DNA of 64,000 bases from NCBI GenBank assembly GCA_902526075.1, contig CABZJM010000005.1, positions 1-64,000 of the forward strand, in the 5' to 3' direction. This DNA comes from an uncultured Bacteroidota bacterium (GTDB taxonomy: Bacteria > Bacteroidota > Bacteroidia > Flavobacteriales > Flavobacteriaceae). Both the position numbers and the translations under genes were made by a program. Below are positions 51,574 through 60,882 of the stretch, piece after piece. The notes under the pieces are model-generated. The model searched no databases. It saw only the letters and a program-made list of their open reading frames with translations, and was not told the origin of the DNA. How positions within the stretch are numbered: position 1 is the first letter of the stretch; every line of letters starts with the position of its first letter.

Positions 51574-52911
51574 TTAAAAAAGTTTTTCAACCTGTTGAAT
51601 TGAATCCTTCAAGCAACAAACTACAATCCTATCTGCGGAAATTATTTTAAAATCCCCAAGTACTATGTAACCTTTGCTTTCTCTAATAACACCAGCAATA
51701 ATTGCACATCTAGGAAAGTCTAAGTCTTTAATTGTTTTATTGCAAACTTCAGACTCATCATTAACCACATACTCTAATAATTCAGCATCCATATTTGCTA
51801 GTTGTGAAATTGCAACTACCTCAGCATTATGAACGTGCTTTGAAATGGCATCGGCAGCTAGCAATTTTTTATTGATTAGGGTGTCAATACCACTAATTTG
51901 TGATAATTTGTAATAATTAAGGTTGTCAACAAGTGCAATAGTTTTACTTATCCCCTTTGATTTAGCAATAAGACTTGACATAATATTGTCTTCCGAATCT
52001 CCGGTTACAGCAATAAAAGAATCCATCTGATCCAAATTTTCCTCTTCCAATAATTCAGAGTTAGTACCGTCACCATAGATGATTAGACAGTTTTCCAAAT
52101 CCTCAGCTAACTCCTCTGCCCTCTCTTTATTAATTTCAACAATTTTTACATTAAAATTATTCGTTGACAAGTCTTCTGCTACTTTCTTACCTACTCTACC
52201 TCCGCCGAGAATCATTACGTTTTTGATAATCCCATTATTTTGACCTGAAAGCTTAAGTAATTCTTCTGCACCACCGGGTTCAGTCATAAAAACTATATGA
52301 TCTCCTGAGTGAAATACAGTATCACCTCTTGGGATTATGGTTTTTTCACCCCTCTTAATCGAAATCGGGAAAAAATGGGTTTCTGGGAATATCTCTGCAG
52401 CCTCAACTACTGTTTTTCCAACAAAGGTTGAGGTATGTGTAGCGCTTAATCCTAAAGTGATAAGAGCACCATCATCAAATTCAAAAGGATCTGTAAACTC
52501 CGCTCTATTAATAGCCATATTTATCTCTTTTGAAGTTAAAATTTCCGGAGAAATTAATTCACTTATACCCAAATCAGAAAAATCGATATTTTCATTTTCT
52601 TTAAGTTCAGGATTGGAAATTCTAGCTATGGTTTTTTTTGCACCCAATTGTTTGGCTAAATAACATGCAGTTAAGTTAACTGATTCTGATGCTGTAACCC
52701 CAATAAACAGATCAGCTTCAGTAATATTTGCTTTGTTAAGGATAGAAATTGATGTACAATCTCCTTGAACCACTCTTATATCTAATTGACTGTTAGGGAA
52801 AGTTAGTTTTTCATCATTGAAATCTATGAGAGTAATCTCCTGTGATTCATATGATAATAATTTTGCTAAATGAGACCCAACTTCTCCAGACCCCGCAATT
52901 ATTATTTTCAT
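51574..52911 (-). CDS. trkA: Trk system regulatory subunit TrkA
   Basis: The 445-residue cytoplasmic protein has two RCK units. Rossmann nucleotide loops are GSGEVGSHLAKLL (~6-18) and GGGRVGKKVAEDL (~237-249). Each is followed by a TrkA-C domain (~145-225 and ~365-445). It gates TrkH in response to NAD(H) or ATP-type ligands, as known for the family. It is the first gene of the trkA-trkH pair, with a -7 box 22 bases upstream. Confidence 0.95.
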   Translation of the reverse strand: MKIIIAGSGEVGSHLAKLLSYESQEITLIDFNDEKLTFPNSQLDIRVVQGDCTSISILNKANITEADLFIGVTASESVNLTACYLAKQLGAKKTIARISNPELKENENIDFSDLGISELISPEILTSKEINMAINRAEFTDPFEFDDGALITLGLSATHTSTFVGKTVVEAAEIFPETHFFPISIKRGEKTIIPRGDTVFHSGDHIVFMTEPGGAEELLKLSGQNNGIIKNVMILGGGRVGKKVAEDLSTNNFNVKIVEINKERAEELAEDLENCLIIYGDGTNSELLEEENLDQMDSFIAVTGDSEDNIMSSLIAKSKGISKTIALVDNLNYYKLSQISGIDTLINKKLLAADAISKHVHNAEVVAISQLANMDAELLEYVVNDESEVCNKTIKDLDFPRCAIIAGVIRESKGYIVLGDFKIISADRIVVCCLKDSIQQVEKLF

Positions 52912-52933
52912 TCTTAATAATAAATATTAGAAA

Positions 52934-52941
52934 CAAATATA
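52934..52941 (-). promoter_or_regulatory. -7 box TATATTTG for trkA-trkH
   Basis: Minus-strand TATATTTG, 22 bases upstream of the trkA ATG. Confidence 0.5.
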
Positions 52942-53044
52942 ATTTATTTTACCCAATTGGTTAATTTTAAGCATTAATTGACTAAATACAATAATCACGA
53001 AAAAAATTGGTTATTTTATCTGATTTTGTTGATTTAATTGAACT

Positions 53045-53758
53045 ATGAGATTTATATTCGTAATTGTTTTCTTTTTTCTAATATCAACAAGCGTATATTC
53101 GCAGCTTTTTACAAAAAAGAGGGTTCTTAATAATGAAAACTTTGATAAGCCTTCTGTTTCATGGGGCTATTTCCTTGGAATGAATAATTTTGATTATAAT
53201 TTTGATTATGTTTCAAATACTTATGATATTCAAACAGAAAAATCATTTGGCTTCAATGTTGGTTTAATCGGAAATTTTAGAATATCTGACTATTTCGATT
53301 TGCGTTTTGAGCCCGGATTGATAATGTCCAATAGAAACTTAGCTTTTAATCCAAATCAATTTGGGGAAACAGAGTTTAACAATAATCTGCATTTTAGAGA
53401 AATTAAATCTACTTACATACATTTTCCAATTCTTTTAAAAATTTCAAGTAAAAGGGTTAATAATTTTAAGCCATATCTTCTCGGTGGAGTTTCCACCGCA
53501 ATAAATCTTTCAAGTAAAGAAAAAAGTGTTAATGATAATAGTTTAGGTGAATTTAGGACAAAAAAGAATGTTTTTTTCTATGAATTAGGTTTCGGAATTG
53601 ATCTTTACCTTGAATGGTTTAAATTTAGCCCAAGCATTCGTGGAATCTTTGCAATTTCTGATGAGCATGTAGATGATAACAATCCCTCAAGTCCTTGGAC
53701 TAGTAATATTGAATTTATGAAGACAAGCGGTATACTAATAAATTTTACTTTCCAATAG
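53045..53758 (+). CDS. porT: Type IX secretion system protein PorT/SprT
   Basis: The 237-residue outer membrane beta-barrel has a signal peptide (~1-19, ending VYSQ). It is followed by strands with PSVSWGYFLGMNNFDYNF (~36-53), FRISDYFDLRFEPGLI, the FREIKSTYIHFPILLKISSKR core and a C-terminal LINFTFQ. This matches PorT/SprT, needed for assembly or function of the T9SS in Porphyromonas and Flavobacterium. As in other flavobacteria it lies beside a TrmH-type RNA methyltransferase gene, which adds support. The last 14 bases overlap that convergent gene. Confidence 0.88.
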   Translation: MRFIFVIVFFFLISTSVYSQLFTKKRVLNNENFDKPSVSWGYFLGMNNFDYNFDYVSNTYDIQTEKSFGFNVGLIGNFRISDYFDLRFEPGLIMSNRNLAFNPNQFGETEFNNNLHFREIKSTYIHFPILLKISSKRVNNFKPYLLGGVSTAINLSSKEKSVNDNSLGEFRTKKNVFFYELGFGIDLYLEWFKFSPSIRGIFAISDEHVDDNNPSSPWTSNIEFMKTSGILINFTFQ

Positions 53759-54470
53759 TCTGACTCTTCAGTACTGAAAGAATAATACCAACCGAAGTTG
53801 CTATATTTAAACTCTCTACATTTTCATTATATCTTTGTATTGTAATTTGTTTATCAATTTGTGAAGATAATTTTTTACTAAAACCAATCGATTCACTTCC
53901 AAAAAATATAATTTGGTTATTAGAAAAGGTGAAATCTCTAAGATTTTGTCCCTCTAAGTCTGCTGCAACCGTATTATAATTTTTACTATCAAATAATTTA
54001 TCAAAATTCATGTATGAGATATTTACTCTGCAAATTGACCCCATTGAGGCTTGAATAACTTTGGGGTTATAACAATCTACACTATTGCTAGAACAAATAA
54101 TGTCTTTTATTCCAAACCAATCACATAATCTAATGATTGTCCCTAAATTTCCTGGGTCATTAATATCCTCAAGAGCAATAATATTTGAATTGAAATCAAT
54201 TTCTAAACTTTTTGGAATTTTAAATAAACCCAAAACTTTATTTGGTGTTTTTAGATTACTGATTTGTTTTAGCTGAATATTTTTTATGGGCATGTAATAA
54301 TCTGAAAAATTGTACTTATTTACAGTTGAAAAAATATGAACTGTCTCCAGTTTTGATTGGAGTAATTCATCTATTATTTTTTCTCCTTCAGCTATAAAAA
54401 AGCCAGATTGAATTCTGTTCTTTTTAATTCTTAGAGACTTAATTAATTTTATTTGATTTTTAGTAATCAT
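53745..54470 (-). CDS. TrmH/SpoU-family RNA methyltransferase
   Basis: The 241-residue SPOUT enzyme methylates the 2'-OH of RNA. The N-terminal substrate-binding part (~1-90) begins TKNQIKLIKSLRIKKNRIQSGFFIAEG. The SPOUT motifs are ALEDINDPGNLGTIIRLCDWFG (motif 1, with N and R residues), IIFFGSESIGFSKKL (motif 2) and ESLNIATSVGIIL (motif 3, ESLNVxxA type). The rRNA or tRNA target cannot be specified. It is convergent with porT and divergent from fbaA. Confidence 0.9.
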   Translation of the reverse strand: MITKNQIKLIKSLRIKKNRIQSGFFIAEGEKIIDELLQSKLETVHIFSTVNKYNFSDYYMPIKNIQLKQISNLKTPNKVLGLFKIPKSLEIDFNSNIIALEDINDPGNLGTIIRLCDWFGIKDIICSSNSVDCYNPKVIQASMGSICRVNISYMNFDKLFDSKNYNTVAADLEGQNLRDFTFSNNQIIFFGSESIGFSKKLSSQIDKQITIQRYNENVESLNIATSVGIILSVLKSQTIGK

Positions 54471-54541
54471 GTTATTTGTAATTCCTAACTTTACCCATGG
54501 TAAAATTAATATAAACTAACCTCAAAACATAACCATTCTTT

Positions 54542-55609
54542 ATGAATCATAATATCAAACCTGGGGTAGCTACAGGTGATCAGGTTCAAGAAATACTAAA
54601 ACTTGCTAAAGAAAAAAAATTTGCTCTTCCTGCTGTTAATGTCATCGGATCAAGCAGTATTAATGGAGTTTTAGAAACAGCTAAAAAATTAAATTCCCCT
54701 GTGATTATTCAATTTTCGAACGGGGGTGCAGGCTTTAATGCAGGCAAAGGACTTGGTAATGAAGATCAACTTGCTGCAATTAGTGGTTCAATTGCAGGTG
54801 CTCACCATGTACATACAATGGCAAAAGCATACGGGGTTCCTGTTATTTTACACACAGATCATTGTGCAAAAAAACTTTTGCCATGGATTGATGAATTAAT
54901 GGAAGCCAATGAGAAATGTTACCAGGAAAAAGGACATTCACTTTTTAGCTCTCACATGATTGATCTTTCAGAGGAGCCAATTGAGGAAAATATTAAAATT
55001 TGCAAGGGATATTTATCCAGAATGTCAAAAATAGGAATGACCTTAGAGATTGAACTAGGAATTACAGGTGGTGAAGAAGATGGAGTTGATAATAGTGGTG
55101 TTGATGAATCAAAGCTATATACACAACCTGAAGAGGTAGCTTACGCTTATGAGGAATTAATTAAGGTAAGTGATAAATTCATGGTTGCAGCAGCCTTTGG
55201 TAATGTTCACGGGGTGTATAAACCTGGAAATGTCAAGCTTACCCCCAAAATTTTAAAAAATTCTCAGGAATACATTTCAAAAAAATTTAATCTACCACAT
55301 AATACTATTGATTTTGTATTTCACGGTGGATCAGGTTCATCCGTTGAAGAAATAAGAGAAGCCATTGGATATGGTGTAATAAAAATGAATATTGATACTG
55401 ATATGCAATATGCATTTATGTCTGGTGTTCGTGAATATTTCAATGAAAAAAGTGATTATTTAAAAACACAAATTGGAAATCCTGAAGGCGATGATATTCC
55501 CAATAAGAAATATTATGACCCAAGAAAATGGATAAGAGAAGGTGAAAGTTCTTTTGTTAAAAGACTTATTAAAGCTTTTGAGGACTTAAATAATGTGAAT
55601 ACATTATAA
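54542..55609 (+). CDS. fbaA: Class II fructose-bisphosphate aldolase
   Basis: The 355-residue zinc enzyme cleaves fructose-1,6-bisphosphate to two triose phosphates, or the reverse. It is the class IIA form: the zinc/catalytic segment VILHTDHCAKKLLPW (~103-117) holds the Asp and His, ISHELELGITGGEEDG-type sequence follows (here LEIELGITGGEEDGVDN), and zinc-binding His residues lie in FGNVHGVY and FVFHGGSGSS. The C-terminal NIDTDMQYAF is typical. Length matches the E. coli FbaA. Confidence 0.96.
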   Translation: MNHNIKPGVATGDQVQEILKLAKEKKFALPAVNVIGSSSINGVLETAKKLNSPVIIQFSNGGAGFNAGKGLGNEDQLAAISGSIAGAHHVHTMAKAYGVPVILHTDHCAKKLLPWIDELMEANEKCYQEKGHSLFSSHMIDLSEEPIEENIKICKGYLSRMSKIGMTLEIELGITGGEEDGVDNSGVDESKLYTQPEEVAYAYEELIKVSDKFMVAAAFGNVHGVYKPGNVKLTPKILKNSQEYISKKFNLPHNTIDFVFHGGSGSSVEEIREAIGYGVIKMNIDTDMQYAFMSGVREYFNEKSDYLKTQIGNPEGDDIPNKKYYDPRKWIREGESSFVKRLIKAFEDLNNVNTL

Positions 55610-55614
55610 ATTTT

Positions 55615-55622
55615 TAGATTTG
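55615..55622 (+). promoter_or_regulatory. -7 box TAGATTTG for accD
   Basis: TAGATTTG lies 20 bases before the accD ATG and 6 bases after the fbaA stop codon. Confidence 0.5.
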
Positions 55623-55642
55623 TTAATCATTAAATATGATTT

Positions 55643-56497
55643 ATGGCTTGGTTTAAAAGACAAAGCAAAGGAATTCAAACTCCGACAGAAAAAAAGAAAG
55701 ATATACCTAAAGGACTTTGGTATAAATCTCCAACAGGAAAAATAGTTGATACAGAGGAACTTCAAGATAATTTTTATGTGAGTCCTGAAGATGATTATCA
55801 CGTAAGGATTGGCAGTAGAGAATATTTTTCAATAATTTTTGATGATAAATTCAAAGAATTAGATAAAAATCTAAGCTCCAAAGACCCCCTTAAATTCGAA
55901 GACAATAAAAAGTATACTGACAGACTAAAAGCAGCAAAAGAAAAAACAAATTTAAATGATGCCATAAGAACCGCAGTAGGTAAATCAATGGGTAATGACA
56001 TTGTTATTGCCTGTATGGATTTTAGTTTTATTGGAGGTTCAATGGGTAGTGTTGTAGGTGAGAAGATTGCAAGGGCTATAGACTATTCACTGAAAAAGAA
56101 AATTCCTTTGGTAATTATTTCAAAATCAGGTGGTGCCAGGATGATGGAGGCTGCAATATCACTTATGCAACTAGCTAAAACATCAGCAAAATTAGCACAG
56201 CTCGCTGATGCAAAAGTTCCATACATATCTTTATGTACTGATCCTACAACAGGTGGGACTACTGCTTCTTTTGCGATGCTTGGGGATGTTAATATCAGTG
56301 AACCTGGAGCTTTAATCGGATTTGCTGGCCCGAGAGTAGTAAAAGATACTACTGGAAAAGACTTACCAGAAGGATTTCAAACAGCAGAATTTGTATTGGA
56401 TCACGGATTTCTTGATTTCATAACACATCGTAGAAATTTAAAAAAGAAGATAAACCTTTATTTAGATTTAATTCTTAATAATCCAATCAGAGAATAA
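55643..56497 (+). CDS. accD: Acetyl-CoA carboxylase carboxyltransferase subunit beta (zinc finger degenerate)
   Basis: The 284-residue AccD forms, with AccA, the carboxyltransferase that moves CO2 from biotin to acetyl-CoA. It begins [14 protein letters not shown] with the family KGLW segment. In E. coli a four-Cys zinc finger follows; here the matching region reads YKSPTGK and VSPEDDYH, with no cysteine at any of the four positions. The crotonase-like core is intact: [20 protein letters not shown] (~154-164) and [13 protein letters not shown]. Flavobacterial relatives also lack part of the finger, so this is probably a lineage trait. Confidence 0.94.
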   Translation: MAWFKRQSKGIQTPTEKKKDIPKGLWYKSPTGKIVDTEELQDNFYVSPEDDYHVRIGSREYFSIIFDDKFKELDKNLSSKDPLKFEDNKKYTDRLKAAKEKTNLNDAIRTAVGKSMGNDIVIACMDFSFIGGSMGSVVGEKIARAIDYSLKKKIPLVIISKSGGARMMEAAISLMQLAKTSAKLAQLADAKVPYISLCTDPTTGGTTASFAMLGDVNISEPGALIGFAGPRVVKDTTGKDLPEGFQTAEFVLDHGFLDFITHRRNLKKKINLYLDLILNNPIRE

Positions 56498-56531
56498 ATT
56501 ATCTTTTTTCTTCGAATATCCTATTTTTTAG

Positions 56532-56539
56532 TATATTTG
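56532..56539 (+). promoter_or_regulatory. -7 box TATATTTG for rpsO
   Basis: TATATTTG lies 46 bases before the rpsO ATG, giving a predicted leader of about 42 bases. The leader holds no obvious strong hairpin. Confidence 0.55.
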
Positions 56540-56585
56540 CGCCGCTGTTATCAGCATACATAATAATCATTTAAATAATATTGGA

Positions 56586-56855
56586 ATGTATTTGACAAAG
56601 AAAAAAAAAGAAGATTTATTCAAAAAGCACGGTAAAGATGCCAAAGACACGGGAAGTGCTGAAGGACAAATTGCCCTTTTTACCCATAGAATTAATCATT
56701 TAACTGAGCATCTAAAAAGAAATAAGAAAGATTATAACACGGAAAGAGCACTTGTAAAGCTCGTTGGAAAAAGAAGAGCACTTTTAGACTATCTTACCAA
56801 AAAAGATATTCTTAGATATCGTGCAATTGTTAAAGAGTTAGGTTTAAGAAAATAA
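56586..56855 (+). CDS. rpsO: 30S ribosomal protein S15
   Basis: The 89-residue S15 binds 16S rRNA early in 30S assembly. The signature is DTGSAEGQIALFTHRINHLTEHLK (~21-44), with LVGKRRALLDYL (~58-70) in the later helix. Length is exactly as expected. It is followed by pnp after 82 bases, an order conserved in many bacteria. Confidence 0.98.
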   Translation: MYLTKKKKEDLFKKHGKDAKDTGSAEGQIALFTHRINHLTEHLKRNKKDYNTERALVKLVGKRRALLDYLTKKDILRYRAIVKELGLRK

Positions 56856-56937
56856 CTCATATATCCATTTTGTCTTATAGTTATTCATTGGTTAAAAACT
56901 ACTTCAACACACCATTTTATAAAACCAAAAAATAATT

Positions 56938-59124
56938 ATGATACCTAAAACGTACAAAGAAATAATTGATTTAGGAGATGGAAGAACCATCTCAATCGAA
57001 ACAGGAAAATTAGCGAAACAAGCTCACGGATCAGTCGTGGTTCAAATGGGAAAATGTATGCTGTTGTGTACTGTTGTTTCAAATTACAAAAGTGCAAATG
57101 TTGATTTTTTACCTCTAACCGTTGATTACAGGGAAAAATTTGCAGCAGCTGGAAAGTATCCAGGTGGATTCTTTAAAAGAGAAGCTAGACCAAGCAGTGA
57201 TGAAATTTTAACAATGAGACTAGTTGATAGGGTATTAAGGCCTCTATTCCCCAAGGATTATCACAATGAAACTCAAGTAATGATTCAGTTAATGTCGCAT
57301 GATGAAGAGGTTATGCCAGACGCATTAGCTGGGTTAGCAGCTTCTGCAGCTATTCAATTAAGTGATTTTCCTTTTGAATGTGCAATTTCTGAAGCTAGAA
57401 CAGCGAGAATTAACGGAGAGTTTGTTATTAACCCAAGTAGAGCTCAGCTAGAAGAAGCTGATATCGATATAATGGTAGGTGCATCTAAAGAATCTGTAAT
57501 GATGGTTGAGGGTGAAATGGAAGAATGTTCCGAAGAGGAAATGGTTGAAGCCATTAAATTTGCCCACGAACACATCAAAAAACAATGTGATGCTCAGGAA
57601 AAATTAGCAAAGGCATTTGGTAAAAAAGAAACCCGTGAATACGATCCGGAGGATGAGGATGAAGATTTAATGAAAAAAGTAAATGACTTCACATATGATA
57701 AATGTTATGAGGTCGCTAAGAAAGGACTTTCCAAAGCTGAAAGAAATCTGGCATTTGATTCTATAAAAGAAGAATTAATGGATACCTTCTCAGAGGAGGA
57801 ATTAGAGGAACAAGAAGCTTTAATCAATAAGTATTTTCACAAATCTGAAAAAGAAGCAATAAGAAACCTGACATTAGAAAAAGGCGTCAGATTAGACGGA
57901 AGAAAAACTACAGATATTAGACCTATTTGGTGTGAGGTTGATTACTTACCATCCACCCATGGATCATCATTATTTACCAGAGGTGAAACTCAAGCACTAG
58001 CTACCGTAACTCTGGGAACATCTAGAGAAGCTAATCAAATTGACTCACCAACACATCAAGGTGAAGAAAGATTTTATTTGCATTACAATTTCCCTCCTTT
58101 CTCAACTGGAGAGGCAAGACCCTTAAGAGGTACCTCAAGAAGAGAGATAGGACACGGTAATTTGGCTCAAAGAGCACTAAAAAGAATGGTGCCCATTGAT
58201 TGTCCATACACAGTCAGAGTTGTCAGTGAAGTATTAGAAAGTAATGGTTCATCTTCCATGGCTACAGTTTGCTCAGGTACAATGGCCCTTATGGATGCAG
58301 GTGTACAACTGAAGAAGCCTGTCTCTGGAATTGCAATGGGATTAATATCAGATGGAAAAAAACATGCAGTGTTAAGTGATATACTTGGTGATGAAGATCA
58401 TTTGGGTGATATGGATTTTAAAGTCACGGGGACTGCTGATGGAATAACCGCTTGTCAGATGGATATAAAAATTAAAGGTTTATCTTATGACATACTCATT
58501 GAAGCATTGAATCAAGCAAAAGATGGAAGATTACACATCTTGTCAAAATTAACCGATACAATCAGTACACCAAACGCCGATGTTAAAGCACATGCTCCAA
58601 AAATGATAACGAGAACTATTCCTGGTGATTACATTGGCACATTAATTGGCCCTGGTGGTAAAAATATTCAAGAATTACAAAAAACAAGTGGTTGTAGTTT
58701 AGTGATTAATGAAGATCCAGATACAGAAGAGGGAATTGTCGAAATTCTTGGTACTGATCAGGAAGGTATTGATATGGTACTATCACATATTGAATCTATG
58801 CTATTTAAGCCAGAAGTTGGCAGTGTGTATGAAGTTAAGGTTATTAAACTTCTTGATTTTGGGGCTGTTGTTGAGTACTGTGAAGCACCCGGAAATGAGG
58901 TTTTACTGCATATTAGTGAACTTGCTTGGGAAAAGACTGAAAAAGTTACTGATGTTGTCAATTTAGGTGATACACTTGATGTTAAGTATTTTGGAGTTGA
59001 TCCTAGAACAAGAAAAGATAAAGTATCCAGAAAAGCACTATTACAAAAGCCTGAGGGCTATGTTGATAAACCAAGGAAAACTTTTAACAGAAACAATAAT
59101 AGAAAAGGGTTTAATAAAAAATAA
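56938..59124 (+). CDS. pnp: Polyribonucleotide nucleotidyltransferase
   Basis: The 728-residue phosphorolytic 3'-5' exoribonuclease takes part in RNA decay. It has two RNase PH domains (about 1-215 and 310-545) separated by an alpha-helical linker (with a strongly acidic [12 protein letters not shown] stretch). A KH domain ([16 protein letters not shown], ~561-576) and an S1 domain (~620-690, including [21 protein letters not shown]) follow. The last ~30 residues are basic and Asn-rich. The [12 protein letters not shown] and [17 protein letters not shown] motifs are intact. It follows rpsO as usual. Confidence 0.98.
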   Translation: MIPKTYKEIIDLGDGRTISIETGKLAKQAHGSVVVQMGKCMLLCTVVSNYKSANVDFLPLTVDYREKFAAAGKYPGGFFKREARPSSDEILTMRLVDRVLRPLFPKDYHNETQVMIQLMSHDEEVMPDALAGLAASAAIQLSDFPFECAISEARTARINGEFVINPSRAQLEEADIDIMVGASKESVMMVEGEMEECSEEEMVEAIKFAHEHIKKQCDAQEKLAKAFGKKETREYDPEDEDEDLMKKVNDFTYDKCYEVAKKGLSKAERNLAFDSIKEELMDTFSEEELEEQEALINKYFHKSEKEAIRNLTLEKGVRLDGRKTTDIRPIWCEVDYLPSTHGSSLFTRGETQALATVTLGTSREANQIDSPTHQGEERFYLHYNFPPFSTGEARPLRGTSRREIGHGNLAQRALKRMVPIDCPYTVRVVSEVLESNGSSSMATVCSGTMALMDAGVQLKKPVSGIAMGLISDGKKHAVLSDILGDEDHLGDMDFKVTGTADGITACQMDIKIKGLSYDILIEALNQAKDGRLHILSKLTDTISTPNADVKAHAPKMITRTIPGDYIGTLIGPGGKNIQELQKTSGCSLVINEDPDTEEGIVEILGTDQEGIDMVLSHIESMLFKPEVGSVYEVKVIKLLDFGAVVEYCEAPGNEVLLHISELAWEKTEKVTDVVNLGDTLDVKYFGVDPRTRKDKVSRKALLQKPEGYVDKPRKTFNRNNNRKGFNKK

Positions 59125-59128
59125 ATAA

Positions 59129-59136
59129 TAATTTTG
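59129..59136 (+). promoter_or_regulatory. -7 box TAATTTTG for rpoD
   Basis: TAATTTTG begins five bases after the pnp stop and 47 bases before the rpoD ATG. It suggests rpoD has its own promoter apart from read-through. Confidence 0.45.
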
Positions 59137-59175
59137 TAAGGTTTTATTTATCAAAAATCTTCTATATAATTCACT

Positions 59176-60039
59176 ATGAGACAATTAAAGATAACAAAGC
59201 AGGTAACCAACAGAGAAACAGCATCACTTGATAAGTATTTACAAGAAATCGGTAAAGTTGATCTGATTACAGCTGAAGAGGAAGTTGAATTAGCTCAAAG
59301 AGTAAAACAAGGTGATCAATTAGCCTTAGAAAAACTTACAAAAGCTAATTTACGCTTCGTCGTCTCTGTAGCAAAACAATATCAAAACCAAGGACTTACC
59401 CTACCTGATTTAATCAATGAGGGTAATCTTGGTTTGATTAAAGCTGCTCAAAGATTTGATGAAACCAGAGGTTTTAAGTTTATCTCATATGCCGTTTGGT
59501 GGATTAGACAGTCTATTTTGCAAGCATTAGCAGAACAATCTAGAATTGTAAGACTTCCTTTAAACAAGATTGGCTCGATTAACAAAATAAATAAAACTTA
59601 TGCTTTTTTAGAGCAGTCTCATGAGAGACCTCCAAGTGCGGAGGAAATTGCTAATGAACTAGATATGACCATTAATGACGTGAAAGAATCCATGAAAAAC
59701 TCAGGTCGTCATGTTTCCATGGACGCTCCTCTTGTCGAAGGCGAAGATTCAAATTTGTATGATGTTCTTAGAAGTGGAGAGTCTCCAAATCCAGATAAAG
59801 AACTAATCCATGAATCACTAAGAACCGAAATTGAAAGAGCTCTTGAAACTTTGACCCCAAGAGAGGCTGATGTAATCAAACTCTATTTTGGATTAGGTAA
59901 TCATCACCCAATGACTTTAGAAGAAATTGGTGAAACCTTTGATCTTACTAGAGAAAGGGTTAGACAAATAAAGGAAAAAGCAATCAGAAGGTTAAAACAT
60001 ACCTCAAGAAGTAAAATTCTAAAAACCTACTTAGGATAA
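59176..60039 (+). CDS. rpoD: Primary RNA polymerase sigma factor RpoD (SigA), short Bacteroidota form
   Basis: The 287-residue sigma-70 factor lacks region 1.1 and the long spacer of E. coli RpoD, as is usual in Bacteroidota. Region 1.2 starts at [11 protein letters not shown] (~17). Region 2 has [20 protein letters not shown] and [17 protein letters not shown] (~97-113). Region 4 has [16 protein letters not shown] and the helix-turn-helix [19 protein letters not shown] (~250-268). This factor recognises TTG/TAnnTTTG promoters in Bacteroidota, the type seen through this window. Confidence 0.97.
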   Translation: MRQLKITKQVTNRETASLDKYLQEIGKVDLITAEEEVELAQRVKQGDQLALEKLTKANLRFVVSVAKQYQNQGLTLPDLINEGNLGLIKAAQRFDETRGFKFISYAVWWIRQSILQALAEQSRIVRLPLNKIGSINKINKTYAFLEQSHERPPSAEEIANELDMTINDVKESMKNSGRHVSMDAPLVEGEDSNLYDVLRSGESPNPDKELIHESLRTEIERALETLTPREADVIKLYFGLGNHHPMTLEEIGETFDLTRERVRQIKEKAIRRLKHTSRSKILKTYLG

Positions 60040-60086
60040 ATAAGAAATGATTTCACTACTGATTACCTTTAATAAAAATTCTTTAA

Positions 60087-60743
60087 ATGGGTAATCAATT
60101 AATAGCTCCGTCAATACTTTCAGCAGATTTTTCAGATCTTAAGTCAGATATTTTGATGGTAAACGAAAGTGAGGCTGACTGGTTTCACATTGATATAATG
60201 GATGGAGTATTTGTGCCAAATATTTCTTTTGGAATGCCGGTTTTAAAATCAATAAATGAATATGCAACCAAGACATTAGACGTACATTTAATGATTGTAA
60301 ATCCTGAAAAGTATATTGAGAGATTTGCTGAATTAGGAAGTAATATTTTAACAATTCATTACGAAGTTTCAAGAGAAACACTGTCAAAGTCTATTAAGGA
60401 AATTAAAAAATATGGAATGAAAGCTGGAGTCGCTATAAATCCTGACTCAGATATCAATTTGTTAGAAAAATATATTCAAGAAATTGATTTAGTATGTGTG
60501 ATGGGTGTTTTTCCAGGTTTTAGCGGTCAAGCCTTTATTAAGTCTACTTACGAAAGATGTAAAGCGGTTAAAGAATTAATAGTAAAACATAATTCGGGCG
60601 CCTTAATTGAAGTTGATGGAGGAGTAACTATACATAATGCAAAAAAACTTCTTGAAAACGGAGCTGATGTGTTAGTTTCTGGAAGTCATGTGTTTAAGGC
60701 TGCAAGTCCAAAAGAAATTATTTCAAAATTAAAGAATATCTAA
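60087..60743 (+). CDS. rpe: Ribulose-phosphate 3-epimerase
   Basis: The 218-residue TIM-barrel enzyme interconverts ribulose-5-phosphate and xylulose-5-phosphate. Metal-site residues are kept: His and Asp in WFHIDIMDGVFVPNISFG (~32-49), His in LDVHLMIVNPE (~69-79), and Asp in EVDGGV (~177). The usual VMSVNPGFGGQ loop reads VMGVFPGFSGQ here, with three replacements in an otherwise conserved phosphate-facing loop. I still regard it as a functional epimerase. It follows rpoD after 47 bases. Confidence 0.93.
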   Translation: MGNQLIAPSILSADFSDLKSDILMVNESEADWFHIDIMDGVFVPNISFGMPVLKSINEYATKTLDVHLMIVNPEKYIERFAELGSNILTIHYEVSRETLSKSIKEIKKYGMKAGVAINPDSDINLLEKYIQEIDLVCVMGVFPGFSGQAFIKSTYERCKAVKELIVKHNSGALIEVDGGVTIHNAKKLLENGADVLVSGSHVFKAASPKEIISKLKNI

Positions 60744-60804
60744 CAATTATTTAAATAAAATTTAACATAAAAATAACAGACATCTTATTTATATTACTGA
60801 GTAA

Positions 60805-60839
60805 AATATCCGACATTTAATCGATAATATCCGACATTT
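60805..60839 (+). repeat. Two identical 14-base direct repeats, 21 bases apart (probable operator)
   Basis: AATATCCGACATTT occurs at 60805-60818 and again at 60826-60839, so the two copies are offset by 21 bases, two DNA helical turns. A weaker copy, AATAACAGACAT, is at 60772-60783 (10 of 12 bases identical to AATATCCGACAT). The second exact copy ends 13 bases before the -7 box, where a -33 TTG would be expected, and no TTG is present. This is the layout of a regulator site, probably for an activator; that reading is inference. Confidence 0.65.
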
Positions 60840-60852
60840 TATTTTTTTTATA

Positions 60853-60860
60853 TATATTTG
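60853..60860 (+). promoter_or_regulatory. -7 box TATATTTG for the kelch membrane protein
   Basis: TATATTTG lies 22 bases before the ATG at 60883. The -33 position is occupied by the second copy of the direct repeat. Confidence 0.55.
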
Positions 60861-60882
60861 AGTTCTGTAATATTACCAAAAT

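Larger units (their letters stand above)
60744..60882 (+). promoter_or_regulatory. 139-base intergenic region between rpe and the kelch membrane protein
   Basis: This is the longest non-coding stretch of the window. It has no open frame and no clear terminator hairpin. It holds a degenerate copy (60772-60783), two exact 14-base repeats (60805-60839), a run of T and AT repeats (60840-60856) and a -7 box (60853-60860). All of it fits a regulated promoter for the downstream gene. Confidence 0.6.
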
